From Vandiemenella viatica (taxonomy: Eukaryota > Arthropoda > Insecta > Orthoptera > Morabidae), in NCBI GenBank assembly GCA_031002005.1, contig CM061921.1:179808935-179872934 (forward strand): a stretch of DNA of 64,000 bases, in the 5' to 3' direction. Below the pieces are notes generated by a model. It worked only from the letters and a program-made list of their open reading frames with translations, did not search any database and was not told the DNA's origin. Made by a program: the position numbers and the translations under genes. Positions 23,117 through 33,901 of the stretch are shown piece by piece (position 1 is the first letter of the stretch; every line of letters begins with the position of its first letter).

Positions 23117-24740
23117 ATATTAATTAACAGTTTGAATTTCGAAAAATTCCTTTCTTAATTAATGTCGTCATCAAAACAGAGAATTTAATGTTTAAAATGA
23201 TACCTCATTTACCGATTTTGTTTCACTATGTAGGGAGAAAAATGGCACATTACAAAAAACACCTTTTAGATATAATGTATGTGATATATCTGATGAAGTA
23301 TAATTTTCTGGCAACTGACAAACCTATCACATAGTTGTCACAACCAGCCAACAGCTTCTGTACACATTTCACGTTTTTATTGTTTTATTTGTAGCATCGC
23401 ACACAAAGCTTTGAAATTAATATGTTGAAATTAACATAACTACAAACATTGTTGGTAAGTAAATGAATACCACATGCAAAAACAACTTATTAGTTGAGTG
23501 AAAAATCAACATGTTATGTAATATACAGTTATTTGTGCCTTGTGCTCTGCATTTCCTAAACAGCATTAATCTGCAAGACTCCATCAGTTTCAGAACTTAA
23601 TGTTATCAATCAAACTATATTTAAATACTAGTATAAATAATACATCTCAAACAGCAACTTAGTAGTTATTTTTTCTACAAATTGTATGATAATAGTATTA
23701 TTCTACAGGAAATTAAGTCTCAATTTGGAAATATAAGTTTTGTTATGCACTTATGCGATCAATATTCTTTCAGATTGTATGCAAGAAACCTGTAAATGGT
23801 GATTTGATACAGTTAAATTCAGAAGATAAAGAGTTCTGCACTTGAAGTCATACTTTTGATTTAGCTACTTGTATTTGTAAAAAAATTATTACAATTCTTT
23901 AGTGTGTATCTCATTCAACATTTTTATGGTACTAACATAATTTTAGGGCTTATAATTTTTGTTTAGAGTAAAAAGTGTATGTATAAATTATCACATAGGC
24001 TTTATTCTTATCTATAAAGTTTTGGAAAAGACAAATGATTTATAATTAGAATACACTGCAAATAAAATAACAGAAGAAGTACTGTACTTCTAATTTCTAT
24101 CCCTTTTATACTTTACACTACTTAAAAACAGCACTGCAACATTCATTAATGAATTACACTAACATTATGAGAGATGTGTTCTGACTGTTACAGGAAGAAA
24201 CACCAATTAGCAAGAGATTACCAATTTTTTTTTATAACTTCAGACCCAAAATACGAAGTTCCCGCATACGAAAGAAAAAAGATTCAAGATTGTGATCTAA
24301 ATAAAATATTTACAAGTAGAAAGTAAACAAGAGCTTACCACAGATTACAGTTGCCAAAAAAAATTTGCAGAAAAAGAAATCATACAAAACAGATTTACGC
24401 AGTTATTCACATTTCTCATGTTTACCTTTTGTATATGTTCACTGCCCACAAATCTCTGGTTTATAATCCTTATAGCCAATTCCTTACCATGCACTTCAGA
24501 ACTACAAAAAAGGTAGTTGTGATAAAAAAAACTGTAAAAACCCAGATTGCCCTTGTTATGTTTTATTTAAAAATCACACACATATAATTGTTGTTCACAA
24601 TAATTCACCTAACTTTTACTCGATTGACAGAAAATGTGTTCAACTAAATTAGAAAAATGAGACGTCACATTTCACACACAATGATAGTAATATGGAGTGT
24701 CTCCCCGGTCCTCCTCCAGTGACATGTTCACTGATGAAGG
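23117..24740. other. No gene recognised
   Basis: AT-rich sequence with only short chance frames. No repeat boundary or coding motif stands out. Confidence 0.4.
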
Positions 24741-24748
24741 GTTTACAC

Positions 24749-25652
24749 TAGGGGTGTCCAGTTACAAAGTACATCGATGTTTTTATTCAATGTAAAACAT
24801 CGGAACCCTACATCGATGTTTCTTGATGCATCACTTAAAAACATCAATGTTTTTTCAACATCGAATACTTTTATGATTTACTTAGCTCAACAACTACAAA
24901 CCAACAATATTCATCGGCAAATGTCGTTTCATATATTTCTTATCTGTTTCTTTAAAATTGCCAAGAGAAAACGTGTCAATAGTTTGCCTTTTGAAAAAAG
25001 CATCCCAGCATTCAGCTAGAGTGTTTTAGGAAAACCAGGGAAAACCAAAATCTGTATGCCCAGAAGGGCATCGAACCCACATCCTCCCAAATGCGAGGCC
25101 AGAGCGTTAACGTTCACCCAACATTAAAAAATTAATTTTATGATACTGTTGTTGCTGAAGTAGTGTTGTATGAGTGAGGTATAGCTTTCTGCGTGAGACA
25201 GAAACTAGTGATTAACAGAAATATTTTATTACGATACCAGACCATTACAATAAAAAACCAGTAGTAGTGAACCCATGAAATTGACTTTATTCATTCACGC
25301 ATACGGACAGGATAGCCAACCGCAAGAAAAATTCATCTTCACCGTTGTTACGTCCTGCTAGTTGCTCACAGGTGTCACCTGTTAATGACAGTTATTTCAA
25401 ATTGAAATAATTTAATTTAATCTTGAATAAATTTAGTAATCTTAACATTTATTTCTATTATTTTTGTTATTATTAGTCAGAGTTAATTTTTTAACGATTC
25501 AATGTTTTATATTAAAAAAAATCGATGCATCGAATAAAAAAAATCAATGCATTGAATAAAAAAAATCTTTGTCAAAACATCGAATTAATTTGTTGTATCG
25601 TATGGTAAACATCAAATGGATACGATGCATCGATGTTTAGTGAATATCCCTA
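24749..25652. mobile_element. hAT element (904 bp) with subterminal repeats
   Basis: The ends are TAGGGGTGTCCAGT and, on the other strand, TAGGGATATTCACT. They are flanked by a perfect 8-bp duplication GTTTACAC (24741-24748 and 25653-25660). Near both ends the word CATCGATGTTT or close variants recurs several times, as expected for hAT transposase-binding repeats. No transposase is encoded. A SINE piece lies inside at about 25018-25125. Confidence 0.82.
25018..25125 (-). repeat. tRNA-derived SINE fragment
   Basis: Read on the minus strand this has the head and upper body of the main SINE: TTAACGCTCTGGCCTCGCAT, then a B-box-like GGGTTCGATGCCC, then GGTTTTCCCTGG. It matches the copies at 29187, 48687, 59446 and 62078. 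The tail half is missing. It is nested in the hAT element. Confidence 0.6.
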
Positions 25653-26279
25653 GTTTACACCAAAAATGTCAATGGTTTATTTAACATTTATCTGTTTGTA
25701 CACTGTCCTTGCATTGGTGGCAGGTGATAAATCCTTTCTATAGAATTCTTATTACTGGGAATTTACTTCTTCATCATTTCTAATCATAACTTTTTCCACT
25801 AAAGAGGACAGTATAATAAAAATAAAGATTAAAACAAGCATATTATTCAGAAATAAAATGTCATATATCAAGTAATGAATTTGTAAAAGCAGTTTTTCAT
25901 GTCTATGAACATTAAATATATTATGACAAGATAGTGGGTTAGGATTAAATCTAGAATTTTACTTGGAAAGACAAGATTTAATCAGTGTTCAAAAAAAGAA
26001 GTGCCAGAAATTTCTGAAATGGAAGTGGTTCAAAACACAATTTTATTATGCACAAACCTAATGTGGAAACTTTAGTTTAAATATAAAAAATTTCTGGAAC
26101 TTATTGTAGTCATAATATCTGAAATAATGACCCAGTTCTCCTCCTGAATGATCCTCTCCAACTTCTGTTTATAGGGGATCCTTTCCATAGGTCATATGGT
26201 ATTTTAATGCCGTCATTCCTTTAGACTGGGTATAACATCATGTATTTTTCTTCCAAAGTGACAGACTTAAACACATTTG

Positions 26280-27655
26280 TGATGACTCTTTAATCAATTC
26301 GTATTTCCAAATAAACTAAAATATGCAGATGTAAAACCATTATTGGAAGAAGGAGAAGTGACATGTATAGATAATTACAGTCCCATTTCTTGTTTCCAGG
26401 AAAGAAAGATTTTTGAAAATGTCATGGGTGCCATAGTAATAAAAAACCTTTCAAATACTACAATATTCATATTACCTGACAGTTCAAGCTCCAAAGAGCA
26501 TCATTCACCACCTTGGCTATTTATTCTTCTTTAAATAAAACACTTGAAGAACTGAATATTAAAATGTGCCATGTAAGAATTTTTTGTGATCATTTAAAGG
26601 CATTTGACTGTATTAATCATGAATTTATATTTAAAAAATCATATACCACAGGTAAATAGTTTATTTCATAAATGAAAAATCAAATGCCCAAATTGTCCCT
26701 TTTTAATTTATCAGACTGCAAGAAAATACAACATATTGTTCCACAAGGCTGTCCTAGGATGAAAATAATTTTTTGGGAAAATTCTTCACAGAGTAAAAAG
26801 CTTGTGTCGCAGAAAAGAGCTTTCAGGATGTTATGTGGAGTAAAACCAAGACCTTCTTGCAATATTCATATTACCTGACAGTTCAAGCTCCAAAGAGCAT
26901 CATTCACCACCTTGGCTATTTATTCTTCTTTAAATAAAACACTTGAAGAACTGAATATTAAAATGTGCCATGTAAGAATTTTTTGTGATCATTTAAAGGC
27001 ATTTGACTGTATTAATCATGAATTTATATTTAAAAAATCATATACCACAGGTAAATAGTTTATTTCATAAATGAAAAATCAAATGCCCAAATTGTCCCTT
27101 TTTAATTTATCAGACTGCAAGAAAATACAACATATTGTTCCACAAGGCTGTCCAAGGATGAAAATAATTTTTTGGGAAAATTCTTCACAGAGTAAAAAGC
27201 TTGTGTCGCAGAAAAGAGCTTTCAGGATGTTATGTGGAGTAAAACCAAGACCTTCTTGCAGACAACTCTTTAAAATGCTTAGTATTTTTATAATGAGTTC
27301 CCAGAATATATTTCCTCTCATATGCTTTGTAATAGAACATTTTAACTTTTTTACATCTAATTCATAGGTACACAATTTCAAAACAAGCAATAATAATAAT
27401 AACTTGTACGAAACACAAAAATCACTGTTATTAGTACAAAATTGAGTTAATTATTCTGGGACCCGTCTGTTCAATAAAATTCCTGAAAGTGTCAAACAAT
27501 TTAGATAGTATAAATGTATTTAAAAAAAATTAGAAATGGATTCTCTATTATCATTTCTCATATTGAATGTATATATATATATTAACCATGAAATATTCAA
27601 TATTATTTCCTCAGCAGGGATCTATGGAACAAGAGTAATAAATAATAATAAGACA
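26280..27655 (+). pseudogene. Jockey-type LINE remnant, RT to 3' tail
   Basis: Plus strand words in LINE order: DNYSPISCFQERKIFENVM (early RT), HLKAFDCINHEFIFKK (first catalytic region), QHIVPQGCPRMKI (the VPQG motif), KRAFRMLCGVKPR, then SGTRLFNKIPESVKQF near the C terminus. It ends in an AATAATAA-rich tail near 27650. The F/Y-x-D-D box is absent, so a large internal part is deleted. The coding portion contains a 399-bp tandem duplication. Confidence 0.65.
26461..27258 (+). repeat. Tandem duplication, two 399-bp units
   Basis: Positions 26461-26859 and 26860-27258 are almost identical. The one difference I noticed is GTCCTAGG against GTCCAAGG. The unit carries part of the LINE reverse transcriptase, so the duplication arose after the LINE inserted and decayed. 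The near identity argues for a recent event or for an assembly artefact. Confidence 0.9.
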
Positions 27656-27682
27656 TAGGATGGCTTTGAAGCAACTCCTAAG

Positions 27683-27931
27683 CAGTGGCGGATCCAGGAT
27701 TGGTTTGGGGGGGGGGGGGCCTTGACTCGGGTGAGAGTAAGCTTTATAGTCTCCTCAGATAATGTGAGCTGAAATAGGAGGGAAAAAAAGGGGGGAGGAG
27801 GTTGATAACTTTAAAAGAACAGTAGAGCTAAAAAAAAAAATCCAAAATTACAATGTCAGGGGTGGACCAAGATGCTTTGGGCAGGAAGCTTGATCTTCTT
27901 AGCCCCCCCCCCCTCTTTGGATCCGCCACTG
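27683..27931. mobile_element. Short hAT MITE with poly-G interior (249 bp)
   Basis: The ends are CAGTGGCGGATCCA and its inverse. They are flanked by an 8-bp duplication with one mismatch, CTCCTAAG (27675-27682) and CTGCTAAG (27932-27939). Long G and C tracts lie just inside the ends. No coding potential. The orphan end at 1480-1523 belongs to the same or a sister family. Confidence 0.8.
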
Positions 27932-27939
27932 CTGCTAAG

Positions 27940-28789
27940 GCAAGCTGGCTGCCGTGCATGTTCTACCATCGTATTGCGTTTTTGTGTGGTAAACAGATAG
28001 GACACACTATACCAGTAGAATACCATGTCAGAGCCTAAGTCCAGAAATCTTCACAAAGTGGCAGTCCATGCTTGTCATCAGCAGAAATATTAATGCTTCT
28101 GAGGTTCACCCAGTGAAGAATTTGACTGGCAAAATACTTCAGCCAGCAACCTCTATATTGTAGTTAAATTATTTCACAAAGTGAAATAGAACCTCACATT
28201 ACAATTGGAATAAAAAAACCTTATACAATTATAGTAATGCAAAACAAAACAAGGGGCTATGTGTTGCATTTTATTCGAATTTATCATTGTCTTTATGATG
28301 TTTATATCACGTTTTGTATAACTAAACAATAGATAAAAGTTAGGATTTTTTACTCGTTGCTTTATACCTCATTGACATCAAAGTCTTAAGATGCAGGAAA
28401 GGCTGCGGAGAAGGAATGGGAAGGATTTCTGCAATGATCTTTTGAAGGAACCATCCTAACAAAGATATTTTATGAAACAATAGCTTATTTTTATCACATC
28501 TGACTTAAAAATCTTCTACACATCATCATAGCTTTTAGTTGAAAACAGTTAACATTAAAGAGAACCACATTTTAAATAGTAATTTCAAAAATATTTAATT
28601 CTGGAACTGCTGGAACAGTGTCTAATTTCTAAGAATGTAAAAAGAGATTCTACCTTTATCATAAATGGTGAAGTTACTTTGGAAATTATTAGAATATTAA
28701 CATTTGGCCGGTATTTTATTAAGGTAGCCATGCCATAGGGACACTGTGCAACATGGACGTATCCAGTGAGGGGAAGGAGGGAGAGTGCT
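27940..28789. other. No gene recognised apart from a SINE piece
   Basis: AT-rich DNA. Around 28350-28455 the lower half of the main SINE can be read on the minus strand (GGTTCCTTCAAAAGATCATT, then the AGGTATAAAGC tail), without its tRNA-like head. Confidence 0.45.
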
Positions 28790-29186
28790 GCTGCTATCTT
28801 TTCAAATCTGAAGTTTGTGCTTTTTTATAACTGTACCTACTTCCCCTTTCAATTCTGGCTAATGGTGTACTGGATCCCCTTACTTCCATCAGAACTGCAT
28901 TGTAATCACTTATTCCTTCAGTTACTTCACACCCTATAAGGTTATCATCAGGAAGATATCCAATATGTTTGGTACCCTTGTGTTCTGCTCTACCACTTGT
29001 GTAACGCCTCCTTCCATTACTAATGTATTTGCAAATCTCTGTTTCCTTCTGTTATTAATCTTCTTTCCTCCCCAGTTGATACCTGGTAAGTTTAAATACC
29101 CACCAATAATGACCATTCTACACTTATTTCTAAACTCTGAACATGAATTTAGTTTCCCCCCAAGAGCCTCATCTTTGTCATTCATT

Positions 29187-29400
29187 TTTTTTTTTTTTTT
29201 AAACTGCTTAACGTCTCTTAACAGTGAGATCTTTAGAGACGTGAAAGGATGGGGGGGCAAGGAATGGGAAGGAATTCGGCCATGGCCTTTTGAAGGAAGC
29301 TTCCCGGCATTTGCCTGGAGTGATTTGGGAAACCATGGAAAACCCAAATCTAGATGCCTGGACAGGGATTCGAACCGCCGTCCTCCCGAATGCGGTTTTA
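29187..29400 (-). repeat. tRNA-derived SINE copy
   Basis: Flanked by a 9-bp duplication TCATTCATT (29178-29186 and 29401-29409). On the minus strand the B box GGTTCGAATCCC is followed by the conserved body (GGTTTTCCATGGTTTCCC, AAAAGGCCATGGCCGAATTC), ending in a poly(A) tail. The tRNA-like head is shortened. It sits in the endonuclease region of the LINE. Confidence 0.82.
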
Positions 29401-30069
29401 TCATTCATTCTTCCACTATGGTATACAGCCAACACACTCAATTTTTTTTTACTAACCTAGAAGTCTACCCCAAGTAACTCATGGTCTCGAGCTCTGAACA
29501 CCAGTGAACTGTAGTAGTCCTTGCTAACCATTATGAATACCCTTCCACCAGTTGCTCCTCTATTTCTGCGGTACACTCTGTAACCATCAGCGAAAACCTC
29601 ATTGTCTAGTACTCCTTATTTTAATTAAAACTATACACCTATAATCACTTGAAGTTTGTGTGTCTCTATTAGGTTTGCAAATTCCATTACTTCGTTCATT
29701 ATACTTCTACAGTTCACCACACTCACTGGCTTTGTGATATTTTCAACAGTTCTGCCCCTTTCTGTCATAATTTAAAAAGCTTCATCTATTTCTTTAGCAT
29801 TAGTGATTTTTCTCACTATGGATCAACATTCAGTATCCCTTCGATAACCTATTTTTAGCCCCTCCCCAGCATGGAGGAAGGAATATATGGAGACGAAATA
29901 ACACCAAATCGGTGAAACCTCATTAAAAAAAAAAAAAAAAAAAACCTCGTCTCCTACTGCGCATGCGCGGCGGCCACTGGTGGCTATAGAAACCCCAAAA
30001 CATTGGGCTGTTTGCACTGTGTATGCTGCTGTGAACATTTCATTTTCTAATATTTCAAAGTTTTTTATA

Positions 30070-30141
30070 ATGCCAAGTTGTGTTGCATACGGTCACACAA
30101 ACAGACAAGATAGGAAACAACCTGAAATAACGTTTCGTAAC
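30070..30141 (+). pseudogene. THAP-domain N terminus, truncated
   Basis: Twenty-three codons starting at 30070 read like the first residues of a THAP zinc finger (PSC, then xNR, then ITF) and meet TAA at 30139-30141. The second zinc ligand position is His rather than Cys. A GTAACT directly after ACGTTTC could be a splice donor, since THAP genes often have an intron there, but no second exon was found within the element. Confidence 0.4.
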
Positions 30142-30824
30142 TAAATCACATTGAAATTATTGTTCTTGCAATGTTTGATAGATAACTGCAAGATTAGAGC
30201 CTATCGCTATAAATTTATTCATTGCTCTCAATAGGATGATATCGTTCTTAAATGTTTGTTGGTGTAGTATAGACAATCAGTATATGTTACTACTTTGCAC
30301 CTAAAAGGCTAGCCTTATTGTAAGCAAGTGTTGAAAGTCTAATTTAAGTGGGTCAAGTTTACATCGCGATACAGTGAATATGCATGCTTTAGTCCAATTT
30401 CAGTTTACACTGAAAGTGTATGATGAAATTAATTGTGATAATTTGTGCTGTGTGAACTACTAAACTTCATGAAGCAAATGTTGTTGTTACCCGAAATGTA
30501 GTTTGCGATGCATTTCATGTGTTTAGATCTGTCCACATAGTTTGATTTTGTAGCGGCAATATTAATGGAAAATTTGGGTAGGTTGAAATGCAGACTGTAC
30601 CAGAAGGGTACAAACAATTTATTTATTATTAGTTTTTAGTTATTTCATAAGCACCATGTTAGAGACACAGCATGTATTGTGATGTAAACTACTCCCATCT
30701 AAGCTTCTGACTTTTGATGTAAGGTAAGTAGATAAATGCACTGATGTTGCTAGCAAAATTACATAAGCCACTAACAGTACAATATCTACTGAGTGAGTCC
30801 AGAAGCTATGAGATCTTTTGAAGT

Positions 30825-30866
<42 letters not shown>

Positions 30867-30909
30867 AAAGTTCTAAGCATTGACTTAACCTAACCTAACC
30901 ACCCCAATT

Positions 30910-31160
30910 TGGAGACAGCATATCTCGAGAACTAAGCGAGATATCGAAAAACATTATTCTTTAGTTTTGATTTGTCTTGTCATGTTACATAAGAATCTAT
31001 CATCAAATTTGACCATGGGGAAATTTATCTTCTGAATTTCAACCTGAAAAGCCTCACTTTTGAGACAGTATATCTCAAGAACTAAGCACGATATCAAAAA
31101 ATTTTATTCTTCATTTTTTTATCTGTCTCATCAAGTTACATAATAACCTATCGTCAAATT
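30910..31160. repeat. Diverged tandem duplication inside the P-type element
   Basis: About 100 bases starting ATATCTCGAGAACTAAG (30919) recur about 149 bases later with substitutions (ATATCTCAAGAACTAAG at 31068), each ending near a CATCAAATTT/CGTCAAATT word. The divergence shows it is older than the 399-bp duplication at 26461. A long T run precedes it at about 30829-30858. Confidence 0.65.
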
Positions 31161-31969
31161 GCGGTGCCATGGTTGTCTGATGATTTCCTCAAGGTTTTTG
31201 TGCCTATTCCCCGCGTTTCTACGGCCAAGCAATATGGCGGCCTCCCCACCCTACTTCTCTTTATCCGGTTTAACTCCAGTGCGCGGTGAAGGTCCCTTGT
31301 GTCGTCTCCATATATTCCTTCCTCCATGCTCCCCAGCAAACCCTAACCTAAAAAGGGCACAGTCATGATTCCATCATCTCTGGAAGTGGGATCCTTTACA
31401 GCCTTAGCTAACAACTCAGAAAGTATTCCCCTGTCCCTTCTATTTAGGTGTAGGCCATGCCTAGTGAAACCCCACCTACCTATTGTCTCCACAGTCACAA
31501 CCCCCATGACAGAACTAATGCTCTTTCCAAGTAGCACCTCCGCATTTACCCACCTCACAGTGCGGCTGATCATGGCAGCTTAGGATATTCATAAGCTCCA
31601 CACTAGTATGCTGTACCAACAACTTTCTTCTGGTCACTCTCTATAATATAATTAGCATTTCTATCAATACTATTCCCATCACCTCCTAGTATCAATACTC
31701 TATCCTCCACAGTGAAACCTGTACAAAGTGAAACTATATCCTCTATTACCTGACCTAATATTGCACCAAGTTTGAAAAAACTTATAACCTGGTAGCCTGA
31801 GCCCAACTGATCCTACAAAAGAGATCCTACAACTCTTCCATGGTTACTACCTAGCAGCAGAACCCTTTTCTTTCTATTTTTGTTGTTGTTTTTGTGGCTT
31901 TAGGGCGCGTCGACAACGAGGTCATTAGCGCCCTAACAATTACCAGCAAAGGCTGTGATTAAAATTCAC

Positions 31970-32446
31970 AATAAAAGTACTGTCTGCATGGTCGACTGTA
32001 AAGGGGTCGACCATACAGACAGCACATAAAACAAATCACAAAAATAAGATGTAGCCCTAAAGGGGCCGCCTGGAACTAAGACCATTGTAAACCTGGATGG
32101 CTGTAGAGGAGCCAAACAGGTTCACAGAATACTTAAAAAAACACTGAGCTACCTCTGTGGATTAAAAAAGTACTAAAATACTGTCTGCATGGTCGACTGT
32201 AAAGGGGTCGGCCATACAGACAGCAAATAAAATAAGTCATAAAATCAGACGTGGTTTTAAAGCGACCACAACGACTTAACACCGTACAACACCTGTAAGG
32301 CTGTAAAGGGGCCAAACAGGTTCAAAAGAGGATAAAAAACACTGCATATCTTGCTGGCTGTATACTGGCCAGACAGACATGAATAACAAATATACAAAAA
32401 ACAAAAACCATGCATATGGATTGGGTGACTGTAAAGAGGTCACCCA
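31970..32446 (-). repeat. Series of similar hairpins in the LINE 3' region
   Basis: Several short inverted repeats occur in a row, each enclosing a similar loop. On the plus strand: GGTCGAC-TGTAAAGGG-GTCGACC (about 31990), the same with one change at about 32190, CCTGGATGGC-TGTAGAGGA-GCCAAACAGG (about 32092), CCTGTAAGGC-TGTAAAGGG-GCCAAACAGG (about 32290), and GGGTGAC-TGTAAAGAG-GTCACCC (about 32423). The stems differ in sequence while pairing is kept, and the TGTAAAG loop is conserved. I infer RNA structure in the element transcript. Confidence 0.65.
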
Positions 32447-32452
32447 TCAGTC

Positions 32453-33901
32453 TTAAAACTGGACCGATCTGCCTAAAATTGGTTTCACCCGCCTCGGTTC
32501 GGGTGGGTCTTCGATCATTGCCTGCTGAGGAACGGGATCAGGCTCGTCCACCAGCATTTCTATTTCTTCTGGCTCCGAAGAGTCAGACGACTCCGACTCA
32601 GTTGACTCCTGGCTGTTCTTCTTCTTCTTCTGCTTCTTCTTCGCCCCTTTCCCTTTCTTCTCCCTACTACTTGGTAGTCTGGGAGGGGACGAAGAGGGGG
32701 ATTTCACAAAGTGAGTCGGGTCCGTCATTCTAAACTTTGAGCCACGGATCTTCTGATTGCCTCCATTCTCACTTGTAGCAGTTGGCAATGCTACCACCGT
32801 GATAGCACGTGGTGGTATTGGAGGTGGCGTTGTTTTCGGTATCAGTGCTGGTGGATCCTTCTTCGCTGCTGCTGGTGTGGTCGAGGACGCAGACGTGTTG
32901 CTACCAACGTCCGCGGTCGTAGATGTTGTGATCTTAGCGGATTTTGCACCACATTTGCACTCACATGAGCACGCTGTGCTAGTGCTCATGTCTGCAACTG
33001 ACGTCTGGGTAGCAACACTCTGCTTCCTGATGGGAGCTGAAGCCATCTTAGCAAAAGTAGTTCCGAAAATTGGAGCGGCGAGCGACTTGGCCCTCTTTTT
33101 AGCTTCCCCATAGGGAATCCGCTCTTTAGTCTTCAGCTCCTGTATCTTGCGCTCTTCAAGATACACTTGACACTCCCTACTCCAGGCAGGGTGCGACCCG
33201 GAGCAGTTGACGCACACCTGTGGGAGCGTGCAACCAACACCCGGCTCATGTGCGCCCTTCCCGCAATTACCACAGGTTGGTTTTCCTTTACATGACGCCG
33301 TCGTATGTCCGAACCGCTGACACTGGAAACAGCGCATCGGGTCCGGAACATACGGACGGACGTTCAAATTAATGTACCCTGCTTTGATGTTCTTTGGCAG
33401 TACTGGAGTGTCAAACGTCAGGACGAAGGTGGCAGTCTTTTCAATACTGCCATTTACCCTTCGAGTGATCTGACGTACCTCGACCACTTTCTGTTCCTTC
33501 CACTCCTCAACAAGTTCCTCGGTCCCTATGTCAACTAAGTCACGGCAGGTGACAACGCCTTTGCTGCTGTTAAGGGATTTGTGGAGTTCGCAGGTAACGG
33601 CGAACTCCCCGAGCTTCTCACAGTTCAGGAATTGGGTAGCTTGCCTACTGGAAGTTGTTTCCAGCAGCAGCGTCCCGTTCCTCAGCTTTTTTATGGTATT
33701 TAGGGTCCCTACCAGACCCTCTAAACCCTTAGAAATATAAAAAGGTGAAACTTTTTCTAAAGATCCTTCCACTCGTTGCATAACTATAAAAGCATTCGCA
33801 AGCGAACATACTTTTCTGTTACTATTACTATCTGAAGAGGGGGGGCTATCAACCCTCACCCTCTTCTTAGAATTGGGTGTATTTTGATTATTCTGCGGCA
33901 C
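32453..33901 (-). CDS. LINE ORF1 (Gag-like, three zinc knuckles), intact
   Basis: A 482-codon uninterrupted frame. The N-terminal part is basic and Ser/Asn rich. The middle holds an RRM-like region and three knuckles: CFQCQRFGHTTASC, CGNCGKGAHEPGVGC and CVNCSGSHPAWSREC. The C-terminal third is low complexity, with Pro/Ser/Thr runs, a Lys-rich block and an acidic Ser/Glu block. This order matches ORF1 proteins of I/Jockey-group LINEs, which bind element RNA in ribonucleoprotein particles. The lack of any stop in 1.4 kb stands out in a window where nearly everything else is broken. It suggests recent insertion or use in trans. Confidence 0.85.
   Translation of the reverse strand: MPQNNQNTPNSKKRVRVDSPPSSDSNSNRKVCSLANAFIVMQRVEGSLEKVSPFYISKGLEGLVGTLNTIKKLRNGTLLLETTSSRQATQFLNCEKLGEFAVTCELHKSLNSSKGVVTCRDLVDIGTEELVEEWKEQKVVEVRQITRRVNGSIEKTATFVLTFDTPVLPKNIKAGYINLNVRPYVPDPMRCFQCQRFGHTTASCKGKPTCGNCGKGAHEPGVGCTLPQVCVNCSGSHPAWSRECQVYLEERKIQELKTKERIPYGEAKKRAKSLAAPIFGTTFAKMASAPIRKQSVATQTSVADMSTSTACSCECKCGAKSAKITTSTTADVGSNTSASSTTPAAAKKDPPALIPKTTPPPIPPRAITVVALPTATSENGGNQKIRGSKFRMTDPTHFVKSPSSSPPRLPSSREKKGKGAKKKQKKKKNSQESTESESSDSSEPEEIEMLVDEPDPVPQQAMIEDPPEPRRVKPILGRSVQF

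Larger units (their letters stand above)
29870..31328. mobile_element. P-superfamily-like DNA element (1459 bp)
   Basis: The two ends are a perfect 27-bp inverted repeat beginning CATGGAGGAAGGAATATATG. They are flanked by a perfect 8-bp duplication CTCCCCAG (29862-29869 and 31329-31336). P elements make 8-bp duplications and their ends begin CATG. Inside, an ATG at 30070 opens MPSCVAYGHTNRQDRK, which looks like the start of a THAP DNA-binding domain, the N-terminal domain of P transposases. The rest of the transposase is missing. The element splits the LINE at 28790-31870. Confidence 0.7.
28790..31870 (-). pseudogene. Jockey/CR1-type LINE: ORF1 end and endonuclease
   Basis: Reading down the minus strand. 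31870-31340 encodes an ORF1-like region (LLLGSNHGRVVG, TGFTVEDRVLILGGDGNSID, VETIGRWGFTRHGLHLNRR). After a P-type insertion (29870-31328) come the words KIGYRRDTEC and VNCRSIMNEVMEFANLIET, NEVFADGYRVYRR, the start of an AP endonuclease. A SINE (29187-29400) interrupts it, then IIGGYLNLPGINWGG and VTEGISDYNAVLMEV follow, the last being the S-D-H block with Tyr for His. It stops near 28790 before the reverse transcriptase. Several stops and frameshifts make it a pseudogene. Confidence 0.7.

Noticed and set aside
28965..29477. 170-codon plus-strand ORF
   Set aside because: It runs across a SINE and the antisense of the LINE endonuclease; no protein features of its own.
29923..30858. Long A and T homopolymers as SINE tails
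   Set aside because: No SINE body lies next to them; they are internal to the P-type element.
30887..30902. CCTAACCTAACC, like the insect telomere repeat
   Set aside because: Only about three units inside a P-type element; too short to be telomeric.
32757..33113. 118-codon plus-strand ORF
   Set aside because: Antisense of the intact LINE ORF1, caused by its biased composition.
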